Assembly (NCBI GenBank): GCA_032622095.1
Contig: CP136067.1
Span: 128,189,030 to 128,253,029, forward strand
Direction of reading: 5' to 3'
DNA length: 64,000 nt
Origin: Siphonodentalium dalli
Lineage: Eukaryota; Mollusca; Scaphopoda; Gadilida; Siphonodentaliidae
A program made the position numbers and the translations under genes. Positions 1 to 11,760 of this stretch are shown piece by piece. Each line of letters starts with the position of its first letter. Position 1 is the first letter of the stretch. The notes under the pieces were generated by a model, which was not told the origin of the DNA, made no database searches, and worked only from the letters and a program-made list of their open reading frames with translations.

Positions 1-429
1 TGTTACCCACGTACGCATTTGTGTCACTATGTGTGTATTAATTAGCCATAATTTTGTTACTGTATAAATTATGTTACAGAAAACTGATATCTATACTCCA
101 TGTCGACCATTTTATGGAGGAGCTAATAATTGTTTCTAATATTCATGAGCGGTGTGCGTGATATTAAATATGTTTGCTTGACCTGAGTGCGTGGTATTCG
201 AAACCGTTGTTCGAGTTCTTGCAGAAATAACACTAGATTCAAAATGCATACCGTATATGTGCTTTAATCTTGACTGATTTGTCACGGTTCTTTATGATTA
301 AAAATTATCATCTTCGGGACAAAATCATGTATAATTATATATATCTTAAATACATTAAACTTTCTTGAACGAACAGAGGCTGCATAAGTGTCGTTTTACC
401 GAAACCTAAACTTTAGATCACAATTAACT
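1..429. other. No recognisable feature
   Basis: AT-rich sequence with no open frame of note. The better-conserved part of repeat R1 begins near 430. No second copy of this stretch is visible elsewhere in the window. Confidence 0.5.
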
Positions 430-903
430 CGGATATAGCGAGTTAACGTGTAATTATCAACATGTAATCACTAAAAATCAAGCCATGTATACGTAATTTC
501 TCTGTTTTCGGTGGCATACCGACTGTGAAACGCATTCTGAAGACGAACACTGAGTATAAATTGTATCTGTGTTAATCTTCTGTAAAATAGCTGAGGAAAT
601 ATCCCGATGTGTGTCGATAATTTGGAGTATTAGCTTCCTAATCACAACTTATGAGTGTTACGGTTCTATTTCAAGGTAATCACGGCTGTGACGGTTCTTT
701 ATGTGATATTTATTCGAACGAATTCTGCACTTTGGGATCATTTAGTTGTGTGTAACAAATGTTTTAAACCCGATAATGGCTGCAGCTGATGTTACCTACA
801 TAATCCAACAAGTATATTAAGAAATAAGAGTATAGCTATCTAGTATAACAGAAGATTAAGTGGCATTACCTTTACTTCGAGTGCCAAATAAAACATATTG
901 AAA
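430..903 (-). repeat. Dispersed repeat R1, copy 1, distal part
   Basis: The reverse complement of this stretch matches 18142-18573. Shared landmarks include the segments around 'aacagaagatta', 'gaaacgcattctgaagac' and 'acatgttgataatt'. The other half of the copy is at 3541-3890. The two halves are separated by the retrotransposon at 904-3540, and copy 2 at 17718-18573 is uninterrupted. R1 has no coding capacity that I can see; its class is unknown. Confidence 0.8.
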
Positions 904-3540
904 TAGTAGTAGTAGTAACATATTTATTGTGCCATGAATATATAGGATTAGATTACAAATTAGATATATTTATACATGTGATGTGGCAACAGGGGATTGC
1001 AGTACAAGTTATGCAACTTATGTACGATCCTCTCCCTTGTTCATAAGCTCTCGTGAGGATATATAGTAAAGAGATGGTAGTGCTGATCAGAAAAGGATAT
1101 ACCAAGTTTAAGTGGTTAAAGTAGTCAAAGATATATACATGGGTTCGGACCTCAAAATTTAAAGAAAAGGATAATATCCGGGTTGTTTCATTATTATCTG
1201 GGGAAATGGTGGTTGTTCAAATGCAATCTGTGAAATATGTTTCATGCCTTACACTAGACATCAATTGTTATTAAGGTAAATTTCCTCACAATAGGTCCGG
1301 AGCATACACCCTTAAGTACATGATGGCGGTGTTGTTGCTGCAATGGCATCAGAAAACGGTGTCGTAGACATAATATTCATAGTAGTACGCTCGTGTTAGG
1401 CCTCAGATGAAACGACCAGATGTCGAAATATAAGATTGTACTATTTCAAATAAACGACTATTTAATTCATTGCTCATCTGCGGTATACCGAATAAAAGGT
1501 CGATTACAGAAGTAACATGGATATTCGATCTAGTAAATTTTCCCAGCATTAATTGCCTGGCTTGGTTGTATAAAGAACACTGAAAAACATAATGATATGC
1601 GTCTTCACAATGATGACTGCATTGGCAAAATGAGTTGTCGGCAATATGATTCCGTTGTTTATCGAAATTTAGGTCACTACAATTATTTCGTAATCTACAT
1701 TGTAATACGTTCAATTTTCGTTGTCCTGTTTTATAGTATGGTGGCGGTTTCGGAATATCTACTGTAGCTCTACAAGCAGTATACATTTTGGCAAGCACTG
1801 TGTTTTTATTGAGTTCGCCCTCTACTTTCGTGGTGGCAGTGTTCCATTCCGATATCATAGACGGAACACAGGAGGATCTCATGTGTGCACTTCTATTATT
1901 GTCATGTCTCATCCATAGATGGTTTCTAAGTGGGTAATCGGTCAATTCACCAGATGTTTTAGGTATCAAAGATGTTAGGTATTTTGGAGATTTCCCATCA
2001 ATTGTTTTATGCCATATACGTAATTTGTGCATTTTTCGTCTTTCTTTGAGCTTGGTCCAACCAGTTTCTATTAACACCCTGTCAGATGAGGCTGATCGTG
2101 TAAGGCCAGTAACAATGAGCCCGGCCTCGATCTATAATCGCTCTAATTTATCCAAAAGATTGTCAGGAGCATTGACCCAGACTACATCACCATATTCCAT
2201 TAGAGGTAAGATATATGTTTTATACATAAGATCAAGAATTTCTCTGTTTACTAAAAATTTTATTTTACGGAGCTGTGCTATACGAGAAGATACTCGTTTA
2301 CAGATGTCATACATTTGGAAATCCCAGTTTAGGTTCGATTGTAGAGTTATCCCTAAGTGTTTGTGGTGTGAGACTTCCTCTATCTCCTGGTTATCAAGTT
2401 CTAATTCGAGAATATCTGAATTTTCGACAAAAGAAAATTACATAGACTTGGTTTTGTTTGGATTAAATGTCACCAACCATTGCCTAGACCACTTGTGCAC
2501 TCTGTCGATATCTTCAGTTCGTGAATTTGCACAATCATTTAAAGTCGGTTGAACGCTGAAAAGGCAGGTGTCATCGGCGTACATACGTGTAGCTGAATTA
2601 ATAACGTTAGAGAGGTCGTTAATGTCAGTTAAAAATAAAAAAGGACCTAGGATTGACCCCTGGGGCATGCGCACTCCCGACATAAGGCGATCGTATTTAG
2701 AGAATGAGTTATTAATTAGAACGCGTTGTTGGCGACACTTGAGATAACTTTCCAGCCAGTTAAGCAATTTCCCATTCACTCAATACTGTTTCAGTTTAAA
2801 AATCAGTCCTCTGTGCCAGACCCTTTCAAATGCTTTTGAAATATCGCAAAATACTGCACTTGTTACCGAATATTCATCCAGGGCCTGACAAAGTGAGTGA
2901 TACAATTCAATCAACTGAAGAGACGTACATTGCCCTGGTGTAAAACCAGCTTGATATCCATATAGTAAATTATTTTCAGTGAAGTGAACATTTGAGTATT
3001 TAAGGGTAACTTTCTCATAAATCGTTGCTAGGCAGGGGAGAAGTGAAATAAGGCAGTAATTATTGGGATCAGAGCGTTCATTCTTTTTATAGATCGGTAT
3101 CACATTTGCCTTCTTCCACTCGCAGGGAAATATTTCACAGTAAAGTGACAACTTGAAAAGTTTCAAGAGGGGTGTAGCATTAGTTGGAAGTGTTCCTTGT
3201 AGCATTCTGATAGTTATTCCGTCGTGTCTTGATGCTTTGTTCGGTTTCATGGACCGTATAGCCGCTTCGATATCTTCCGTTTTCAATTCTATTTCCGAGA
3301 TATTGGATTCACATAATTTCCTGAAGGGTGGCAAATTGCAGAGTGTATCGTCCAAGTTAGAATGTTCAATGAATGCATAGTTGAGAAGGGAGGCTTTGTC
3401 AACATCTTCGTACATTAGTGTGCCAGTACCGTCGCATAAAGGAGGAATTGCAGCTTTTGTGTTTGTATTTAAAATTTCTTTAACAGAGTGCCAAAAATAT
3501 TTCACAGATGGTTGTTTTTTTATGTTCTTCAGAAGCGTTT
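904..3540 (-). mobile_element. 5'-truncated CR1/Jockey-group non-LTR retrotransposon (LINE-A)
   Basis: The insertion is bounded by a 7-bp target-site duplication ATTGAAA at 897-903 and 3541-3547. The matching unoccupied site lies in repeat R1 copy 2 at 18135-18141. On the minus strand the element ends in an AATAAAT signal and an (ACT)n microsatellite tail, typical of CR1-like 3' ends that lack poly(A). The 5' end falls in the linker upstream of the reverse transcriptase domain, so the endonuclease is missing and the copy is 5'-truncated. The length is 2,637 bp. The reading frame is broken by three nonsense codons, so the copy is dead. Confidence 0.92.
1403..3539 (-). pseudogene. LINE-A ORF2 remnant: reverse transcriptase and C-terminal zinc-knuckle region
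   Basis: One continuous minus-strand frame runs from the 5' truncation point to 1403. It contains no frameshift, only three in-frame stops: TGA at 2780-2782, TAA at 2438-2440 and TAG at 2132-2134. Reverse transcriptase landmarks appear in order: the fingers motif with 'KKANVIPIYKK', motif A with 'FCDISKAF', motif B with 'PQGSILGP', and motif C as YADD at 2570-2581. After the thumb ('EYGDVVW') comes a C-terminal C-x-C...H-x4-C cluster around 1560-1640 that is also present in the LINE at 57-61.6 kb, so the two copies belong to one family. Reverse transcription by target priming is the known role of such proteins; this copy cannot make one. Confidence 0.9.
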
Positions 3541-3890
3541 ATTGAAAGTCATGTTGGGTATAGGATCATATATAATCGTGCACGCCCGCATAATTGACCC
3601 AATGGAATTAGACATATAATAAGTATAAGATTGGTTGCACATACAAGAAATGTTGATAAGTATATATACCGGCCTCATATGTTCTGGGAAATACATACTG
3701 TGATCAGAGCCCTTTTCCAGCTGTTTACAATTTTTCGCACAGAAGTGAACTAAAGGCTCTTTATTTCTACCATATCAAGAATAGACTAACACGGAACGCT
3801 CCTTTCCGTTCCATGTCGTGCAAATGGCTGTTTTTGTTTGGAACCCAAATATCGGGTTCAAAGTTGTATTTTTCATGACTCCAATGTGTC
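3541..3890 (-). repeat. Dispersed repeat R1, copy 1, proximal part
   Basis: The reverse complement matches 17718-18141, with shared segments such as 'gttccgtgttagtctattcttgatatggtag' split by small differences. It continues R1 on the other side of the LINE-A insertion and begins with the duplicated target ATTGAAA. Confidence 0.82.
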
Positions 3891-5506
3891 TTTCTGTGAC
3901 ATTATTATACTGCTCGTAGAAAGATATTTCAAGTGTTTATCGAGCTAGTTCTATATCATGAAAACTTCAAAAGCGACAATTATTACGCATATTTTGGAGC
4001 GCAAGCCACCAAGTGACTTTAATTGATAAATGAAGGTCTGTGGTTGAAAGTTCCAGATGGGATATATTTTCTGAATACAATTTTTTCAAATGTAATTGAT
4101 TACGATTACAATAATTTAGTAAACTGTAACTGATTACTTTTCGATTACATCTGATTACAATTTTTAGTTTCCAACCATTTGATCCCATAGTAATAAATAA
4201 TGAAATAAATCAAATTAAAATATCAAATGTTATTTAATAACAAAACAAAAACTATAGATATATAATGCGTAAACACGGAACGACTGAACAAATAAAACTA
4301 GCAAGCAATAAGCACATAATCTTTTTACATTAATGTGTGATGTTTTGTCATGGAGTTGTGTACCAACATATTGGGAATAGACCGTGTTTTATGTGTATTT
4401 ATTTATTTTTGTTAATATAGTTTTCATTTCGCTCGAGCCATCCAAAATTTCATCGAGTGAAATGTTAATACGCTCGTATATGCTTAGCTGCCCATTTTTA
4501 TACGAAGCATTTATACAGATAACCCAAATTGCACAAGTAAGCCCAAAATAGAGTTAAAGCGAACTTAATTACAAACTATATACCGACTCGGACTCGGACT
4601 CACTTTATCTTTCATACTGCATCAAGGTGCAATGACAACTCTGGGCAAAATGAAATTAAAACATGTGCCCACAAGACACCCTTAACACCCCCCCCCCGAT
4701 TCAAATTCAGTTTACCGCCATCCATTTTGGATCGGGTGGGGTTTGTGGTGACTGTTTAAGGCGTCTTGGGGGGGGGGGCAACTTACTGGACCCTTTGTTT
4801 GACCTTAATATATAAAGGAACCGAGAAATGGCATGGGTCACCTATATGAACCCCTCTGTGTGGGCGGCGGCCATTTTCGAATAAGGAATGGAAGTCACGT
4901 GGTTAGCATAAGTTTAATACAAGGTGAAAAATGCGACTTCTTGAAAAAACAGTGGCGGCCATTTTGAAAAAAAGTGGTGGCCATTTTGAATCAATCTTAT
5001 TATGATTGGTTTGTAGGGGGAAAATCAGTCTTCGCAGTTCACATTGACCATTCATGTCAAATTGCCTACTTTGCGTCACAATAAAGTGAACGATTCTGTT
5101 ACTACTGTTGACACATAATTATATATAAGAAGGCAGTGTAACTCACCGAAATTGATCATAAGTGGTGTAAAATCAACAGAATTCATATTTCGTTGTGTTC
5201 ACTTGGTTATTTTCACGAATCCTTCCAAATAATAGTCATCGTATTTCGCGGACAGAACCGATTAAATTGGGAGAGAACCGACTCGATCGAGAGAGAACCG
5301 ATCGAGATATCACAATTCGGAGTTTTCATCGTTAATTATCACCTAGATGGCTCAAAAATTGCGTTTTAACTGACAAAATCTCGCGAAAATGTCTAATTTG
5401 GATCATAAGGAACCGTCACAAATCAGTCAAGAACCATCACAAATCGGCGATAGAACGACTTCCGATGTAACAGTTCCTACACAGTGTTCTCACCCACATG
5501 TCCCTG
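3891..5506. other. Unannotated AT-rich stretch with short low-complexity tracts
   Basis: There is no supportable gene. 4089-4160 holds repeated TGATTACA-like words. C and G homopolymer runs occur near 4690 and 4769. Several 'ggcggccattttg' segments (4725, 4865, 4955) resemble the motifs in the 45.7-50.3 kb element. The stretch is probably degraded transposon sequence. Confidence 0.4.
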
Positions 5507-5588
5507 GCACAACAGACCCCCACCACCCAAAGACATATTTTTATATATATGTGTGTGTGTGTCTTTGGGTGGTAGGGGTCTATTGTGC
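5507..5588. repeat. Palindrome with TG-repeat loop
   Basis: Arms of about 33 bases (beginning 'gcacaacagaccccc') are near-perfect reverse complements. They are separated by a short TA/TG-repeat loop, so the DNA can form a hairpin. It is likely a tiny fold-back element. Confidence 0.8.
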
Positions 5589-5898
5589 ATGGTCCTGTGG
5601 TCTCACCAAACGATTGAAATCGTATACATGGAAATTATTCAAGAAATAAGGTATTTCTTTTGTGACACGAATAAGACATTATTTCGCCAATGTATTACTT
5701 CTTCCATAGATGGTTCATTTTCACACCTTTTCAATTAATCTGATATATACAATAGCATTTTTTTTTTAATACTCACCGATTTTGTGCAGTGGCATCGACG
5801 TGAAAATTTAAAAAAATGACCGTTGTACTTAGTTCGCGTTACCAAAAGTCGAGTTTTTTTTACTACGATTAAAACATTAGATGGGCCTATATATATAA

Positions 5899-7399
5899 TA
5901 GAGCTGGGACGGTTATGGGTTTTTCGTGACCGGTTATGAACGGCAAAAAAACGCGATTAACCGGTTAACCACATATTATAGGTACTATTATGGGTGGGTA
6001 AGCCCAGTATGCAGAACGGCGATGATTGTGATGCTCACTGACATGGTACGTTTGAGAACGGCTCCTGCCCATTATACAAAGAAGTTGTCACCCATGACAC
6101 ACATAATCACATATCTAATTAAGTACTGTATACACCCCGTCAGTAAGCCCAGGGGGCACGTGCACGTTTTTGTCAAAAAAGTGGGTACTGCATGGGCTTA
6201 CTCACGGGGATCCCCCCGTGCAAAATCTCAGTTAGCCTTGAGATGCTGGTTTACCATCGTATTTTATACTGATACCAAGAGTAGTTGCGTTATATTATTT
6301 ATATAAAGAGAATGATGCGTTTTATTAAGATAAAATCATATAATAACAAGATACAGATGTCGACAGGTAAAACAAAAAATACAATTTATACGTTGTAAAC
6401 ATGCGTATGGAACGGTTAATAGCGCACATAAATAGCACAAAGTTCAAACAACAAAGTTCAGAAGACGACAAGTCCATCGTCGTCGAAACCATCGAACTCC
6501 AGGTCGTCGTCGTCAGAATCTTCCTCGAAGAAGAAAAAAATTATGAATTTCGCGGTAATCCAGGGGGGGGGTCGGAAAAAAATTTCAGGCACGTATGGCA
6601 TTTTTTCACTTTCGATCATTTTTTGTACCCACCCACCCCCACCGCCAAATTTTTTTCCGTTTTCGGCATTTTTTTCCGACCATTTTTTGACACCCACCCC
6701 CCATTTTAACACTAAAACAGAGATTTGCGCGGGGAAATTCACTGTAAACAGCTGTATATGAATTTCTGTGCATACTATTTATCATGGATGTTAACATGGA
6801 CATGTAAATAGGAATGAGTAATTTTGAGGTCATTCGGCCAAAAAAACATGGCTGCCAGCGGCCATCTTGGATTTCAAAATTTGCAACAAAATACAACACG
6901 ATAACTGCCTGCAGTCAGTTTACCAGTTAGAATTACATTATTTCTCTCATTCAAACTGATTCAAAGTGGTTTTGAAGCCCAACTCATTGCCAAAACACTA
7001 AAAACAAGCAGGAATTTTTTTTTTTAGTTGCGGAAAAAATTGCTTGTTGGTGGCTTTGACCACCCACCCACCCCGGCATACGTGCCGGAAGAAATTTTTT
7101 CACCCCCCCCCCCCTGGGTAATCGACGAAACGTATTATGTACGTTCTGCAACAAGAACAATAACTCTATAAATTCGAGGTGGATTAATATTCGAATGGAA
7201 AAACTCATTTGATGTTGTTCCGTCAATCTCGGATTCATTTTAATTGACGGAGACAGATTAACCCTCTTACAGCCAGTTATAGCTGACCATCACAGTGATC
7301 ATACACTATAATAGTGATGTTACGGTTAACCGACCACGGCAAATCCGTGACCGGTCACGGCCATAGTTGGTGGTTAACCGCATAACCGTCCCAGCTCTA
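5899..7399. mobile_element. Non-autonomous hAT element (hAT-1)
   Basis: Terminal inverted repeats TAGAGCTGGGACGGTTATG (left) and its complement (right end) are flanked by a perfect 8-bp duplication ATATATAA at 5891-5898 and 7400-7407. An 8-bp duplication and this type of terminus are hallmarks of hAT transposons. The 1,501-bp interior has no transposase. Inside is a second inverted pair, 'gtaatccaggggggg' near 6555 against 'ccccctgggtaatcgac' near 7110, bordering C- and G-rich tracts, perhaps an older nested element. A minus-strand acidic D/E-rich stretch near 6460-6540 has no recognised domain. Confidence 0.92.
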
Positions 7400-8299
7400 A
7401 TATATAATACATAGGTCATTGATTTTATGATATTCTTCATTACTCCAATGTTCTTTTGAACTAATGGGTATAAGCCATATAACATAAAACTGCCCCCAGT
7501 CATTGATGTTATTTAAGTTAACTGGCGGTATGCATGTATCGAGACGGAACGACACGCATCGGGATGATCGAGTGTCATTTTAAATGCGCACGCTGAAGTG
7601 CGATTGTTTGGTTTTGATCCAGATAGGGCTTGCATGTACTGTCGTGCAGAATAGACCTGTATGAACTAAGTTCCAATCGCCAAGTCGATATATCAAGCGG
7701 AAACGGCGCTGTTAACCCATAACTTGCGGCCGATTCCGCCAGGTACGCAAAATCAAAAAGGCACCGACCGCACCTCACCTGACAACGGAAAGGGACATCA
7801 TATCATGTAGCGAATACCCCACTTCGTCCACGGCCGATCGGACAAGTTGCTAGCTATACCGGAAGTGAATGTATTAACCTTTACGCTGCGATCGAATTCG
7901 CTATTCATGTACTCAAAAACACAGAAAATAACACCCGCCAACCGTACCGTCACCAGGGGAGGGCGAGATAGGGTATGTATTATCGCGCAGAATAGACCTG
8001 TATGTACCAACCTTCCAATCCCCAAGTCGATATCTCAAGCGGAAACGCCAATGTTAACCCCTAACTTGCGGCCGATTCCACCAGGTACACAAAATAAAAA
8101 GGTACCCACCGCACCTCTCCTAGCCGCCTGACCACGGGAAACTGATCATTAAGGAAAGAATTGGGCCGCACCGGACTGGACAACCTACATGTAGTCAGTG
8201 GATCGGACCACCTAGTGTAGTTCGCTCCAGTTCGTATCACGAATGCGAACATTGTTCGTGCTGTATACTAAGTGGTTTCCTTGATGTTTATAAATGTTT

Positions 8300-8925
8300 T
8301 CATTAACTAGCAGTTTAGCATCATAGCCCCGTTAGAATCGAGTTTGAAACTCTCATTTCTATATTTGTTCTTAAATAGCAGTTTAGCAGCATAGCACTGC
8401 TAGGATCGAGTTTGAAATTCTATTTTCTTCATATTTGCATTAATTATCAGGTTAACAGCATAGCACAGCTAGAATCGAGTATGGAACTCCATTTTCTTAA
8501 TTTGCTAATGCATGTATTAAAAGTCTAGCAGCATAGCATCACTAGAATCGAGTTTGAAATTCCATTCTCTTAATTCTTTCATGTACATGTATTAATAGTT
8601 TAGCAGCAAAACATCGCTAGAATCCAGTTTGAAACTCTGGTTTCTTAATTGTTTCATTTATTATCAGTTTAGCAGTAGAGCACTGCTAGAATCGAGTTTG
8701 CAATTATATTTTCTTCATGTTATCATTAATTAGCAGTTTAGCAACATAGCACCACTAGAATCGAGTTTGAAACACACGTTTCTTACTGTTTTCATTAATT
8801 GGCAGTTTAGCAGCATATCACAGCCAGAGTTTGAAATTCCATTTTTTTTCATTTTTATCATTAATTAGCAATTTAGCAGCATAGCACCACTAGATTAAAG
8901 TTGAAACTGCATTTTCTTAATTCTG
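8300..8925 (+). repeat. ~70-bp tandem repeat, about nine copies
   Basis: Each unit contains 'cattaattagcagtttagcagcatagca' (split here by variation) followed by 'ctagaatcgagtttgaaa'. Copies begin near 8302, 8375, 8442, 8513, 8592, 8655, 8725, 8795 and 8862. They are diverged from each other, so the array is old. Confidence 0.85.
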
Positions 8926-8934
8926 TCATGACCT

Positions 8935-9775
8935 TGAGTTTTATACGTGACCTTGACATTTGAGTGTCACCTTGGATATGTGGAAATGTCGGCATCGCAC
9001 GTCTGTCCATAAACCAATGTAAACTTTTAGTAGTTGTTAAATTATTCACGATACGTACTATCTAATGCAAACTTTCCAAATATCCGATTATTAGCCATCG
9101 TTGCCATGGCAATTTACCAAATTTGTCCCAATTGGATCTTCCTAAATAAAGGATATTCTAACAAAGTAGACATTTAACTATCCAGGGTACCAAAAGACAT
9201 ATGTGTTGCAACCAGTTCACACTAACTGACATGTTGCATATACATTATGACAAGTTATGTTGTGATTTTTTGCCTCAACAATCGACTATATAAATATCAC
9301 AAGTTATGTCTTGTTGTACATACAAATGTTGTCGCCATATATTTCAAACCGCTATAGTTTCTAATGCAGATATCGATATCCACTCAAATGAACTTTCCCA
9401 TGGAGCCTGAGTGTTGGCGATAGCTATTTGTAGTAAATCATAACAAGGACAGTCGAAAATATGATAAAAATCCTCATTTTTAACAAAGACCTTGACCTGT
9501 ATACGTGACCTTGACATTTAAAGGTCACCTTGGATATGTGGAAATGTCGGTCATTACAAGTGTTTTCATAAACCAATGTAAATTTTAGGTAGTCATTAAA
9601 TTATTCACGATACGCACTATTTAATGTAAAATTTCCAAATACCCAATTATTAGCCATCGTTGCCATGGAAACACAAATTTATCAAATTTGTCCCAATTGG
9701 CTTTTCCTAAAATATTGATAGTCTACTGCAGTACATATTCAGCTATCCAGTAAAATAAAAGGCATTTGTGTAGTT
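8935..9775 (+). repeat. Two direct copies of a ~280-bp repeat
   Basis: 8935-9215 and 9485-9770 align over most of their length. They share 'gtgaccttgacattt', 'caccttggatatgtgg' and 'attagccatcgttgcc'. The spacing is about 550 bp. They lie in the loop of the fold-back structure. Confidence 0.8.
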
Positions 9776-10462
9776 CCGGGTTCACCCCATTTTCTGCTAG
9801 ATCGCCTGTACTACATAGAAAATTCGACCGCGGCGTATGGGTTAATCTATTCAATCCCATCATAGTTAGTAACATGCCCGATCGCCCATGGATGCCGATC
9901 GCCCATGGATGCAGAGGGGTATTCGCTGCATGCTATAATATATATCCTTAGTCGGGCAGTTATGAGCCGTGCGGTCGGTGCCTTTTTTATTTTGCATACC
10001 TGGCGAAATCGTCTGCAAGTTAGGGGTTAACACTGCCGTTTCCGCTTGAGATATCGACTTGGGGATTGGAACTTTGGTACATATATGTATATTCAGCACC
10101 ATACTACTTGCCCCATTTCGCTAGATTCCCCTGACGGCGGTACGGTCGGCGGGTGTTATTTTCTGTGTTTTTGCGTACATGAATAGTTAATTCGACCGCA
10201 GCGTATGTGTCAATATATTCACTTCCGGTATAGCTAGCAACTTGCCCGATCGGCCATGGGTGCACAGGGGTATTCGCTGCATGACATGGTCTCCCTTTCC
10301 GTGGTCCGGCAGCTAGGAGAGGTGCGGTCGGTGCCTTTTTTTATTTTGCGTACCTGGCGGAATCGGCCGCAAGTTAGGGATTAACAGTGCCGTTTCCCCA
10401 TGATATATCGACTTGGGGATTGGAATTTTGGTACATACAGGCCTATTATGCACGATAGTGCC

Positions 10463-11117
10463 CGAACCATCTCGGTCGTACCCCTCGGGACGGTACGGTC
10501 GGTGCGGTCGGTGCGGTCGGGTTTTTGTACTATTGTCAGTAAGTTTGTATTTTTTGGGTAGGTGATTGCCGGCGGTTGTGGGTGCCCAGAAGAAGGTTAT
10601 TACAATAAAGGGGTATTAAAGGGGTACTGTACAACAAGTCCGGCCATTCACGGGACCATCTCCTATTATTCTCAATAGAATATAGGCAAACAATAAAAGA
10701 ATTTGAGCGACGTTATTTGTGCAAAATACACTCATTTGCTCTGTGAACAACAACATGGTAATTGTAATGAAAATGAATTTATGACTCCAGTCATGTATTG
10801 CTATTCATTATCATTTCCATGTTGTTTGCATCGTTCATGTAGCACATAAGAGTTTTTTGCAGCAGCAGTGTCGATGATGTTGACCCAAATAAAAAAAGAC
10901 GAGAAGAATGGGACCAATATCGAGTCCAACAACGACAGCAAGAACAACAATATCAAAAAGTCACCACACACGACTCCCCCATCTTCAGGAGGAAAACCAA
11001 AGAAAGAAGAAACAAAAAAAGAAATGATGTTAAAAAATGCTTTCCTTTAAAATAAAGGCATAAAAATGAGGGGTGAAGGAATAGACCTATCGGTCTATTC
11101 GACCATCTCGTGGTTAG
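10463..11117. other. Unannotated stretch with a GGTGCGGTC minisatellite
   Basis: A short (GGTGCGGTC)n tract lies at about 10490-10523. A 'ttaaaggggtactgtac' segment near 10617 resembles the terminus of the TTAA-flanked element that starts at 45660, so this may be a lone end of that family. No gene is supportable. Confidence 0.45.
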
Positions 11118-11142
11118 CCCCCCCCCCCCCCCCCCCCCCCCC
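11118..11142 (+). repeat. C homopolymer, 25 bases
   Basis: An uninterrupted cytosine run. Its length may be unreliable in any assembly. Confidence 0.9.
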
Positions 11143-11185
11143 ACAAATCACTCTCAGCTTTCACAAACTGTGATATACAGCAAAT

Positions 11186-11756
11186 ATGAATCGTAAGTTA
11201 GATTTTGGCAACAGTGCATCGGGCACACAACATCCTTCTAAAATGAAGAAAGTTACTGATTTCTTCGGACGTTCAGACATTATCAATTATAGTCCAAATA
11301 AACTAAAGTGCTACGACGCTCAACCGAGAAACACACAAGTCTTCAATGTCACGAGAATGCCACAAAAGCTGCAAGTTCGCCAAAGGTAAAATTTCGAAAT
11401 GAGTGGTGTGCCAATATACACCCATGGGCAGAACCTTCAACCCAGGGAAGCAGACAATCTCCAGTACGTAAGGGCGGCACGATTATTATTGAAAAGTGGA
11501 AAGAAATCGAACAATTGAAACTGAATATCTAATTGTAAATCTCTTTAATTTCTGCATTTTTTGCCAAATGTTTGTAATTTTGTATGACAAGTCTGATTGT
11601 GTATGTATTTTTGATCTCAATAACAATTAATTTTTTTTTAAATTATTATTCGATGGTGACAAAAAAATTGTGTTCTGTTCTACATGCCATGCTGCGAATG
11701 TTACCAACATGTATGTATATGGTTGTAGTATCACCAAGAAAGATGCTATGCAGAAG
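11186..11756 (+). pseudogene. ZMYM1/KIAA1586-like zinc-finger N-terminal remnant
   Basis: Three pieces in different frames resemble the N-terminal part of ZMYM1-, KIAA1586- or hAT-transposase-related proteins. First, a frame from 11186 includes 'MKKVTDFFGRSD', like the short DFF motif near the start of such proteins. Second, a frame from about 11380 includes 'KFRNEWCANIHPW', like their KF-x2-W...PW segment. Third, a frame at 11646-11756 includes 'VFCSTCHAANV' and 'YGCSITKKDAMQKV', like the C-x2-C TTF-type finger with a trailing SxxxKxxAxxxH-like helix. The last piece ends in AAG followed by GTAGGT at 11757, a plausible splice donor. The frame changes could be introns or damage. It could be a decayed transposase rather than a host gene. 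Confidence 0.4.
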
Positions 11757-11760
11757 GTAG

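Larger units (their letters stand above)
7637..10462. mobile_element. Fold-back element with long inverted arms
   Basis: The left arm (about 7637-8150) and right arm (about 9860-10462) are imperfect reverse complements over roughly 550 bases. They share segments such as 'aagtcgatat', 'ttgcggccgattccgcc' and 'ggcaccgaccgcacc'. Each arm contains two related subunits. The loop holds two tandem-repeat blocks. No transposase frame is visible and I could not fix the exact ends or a target duplication. It could also be two inverted copies of one repeat. Confidence 0.6.
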
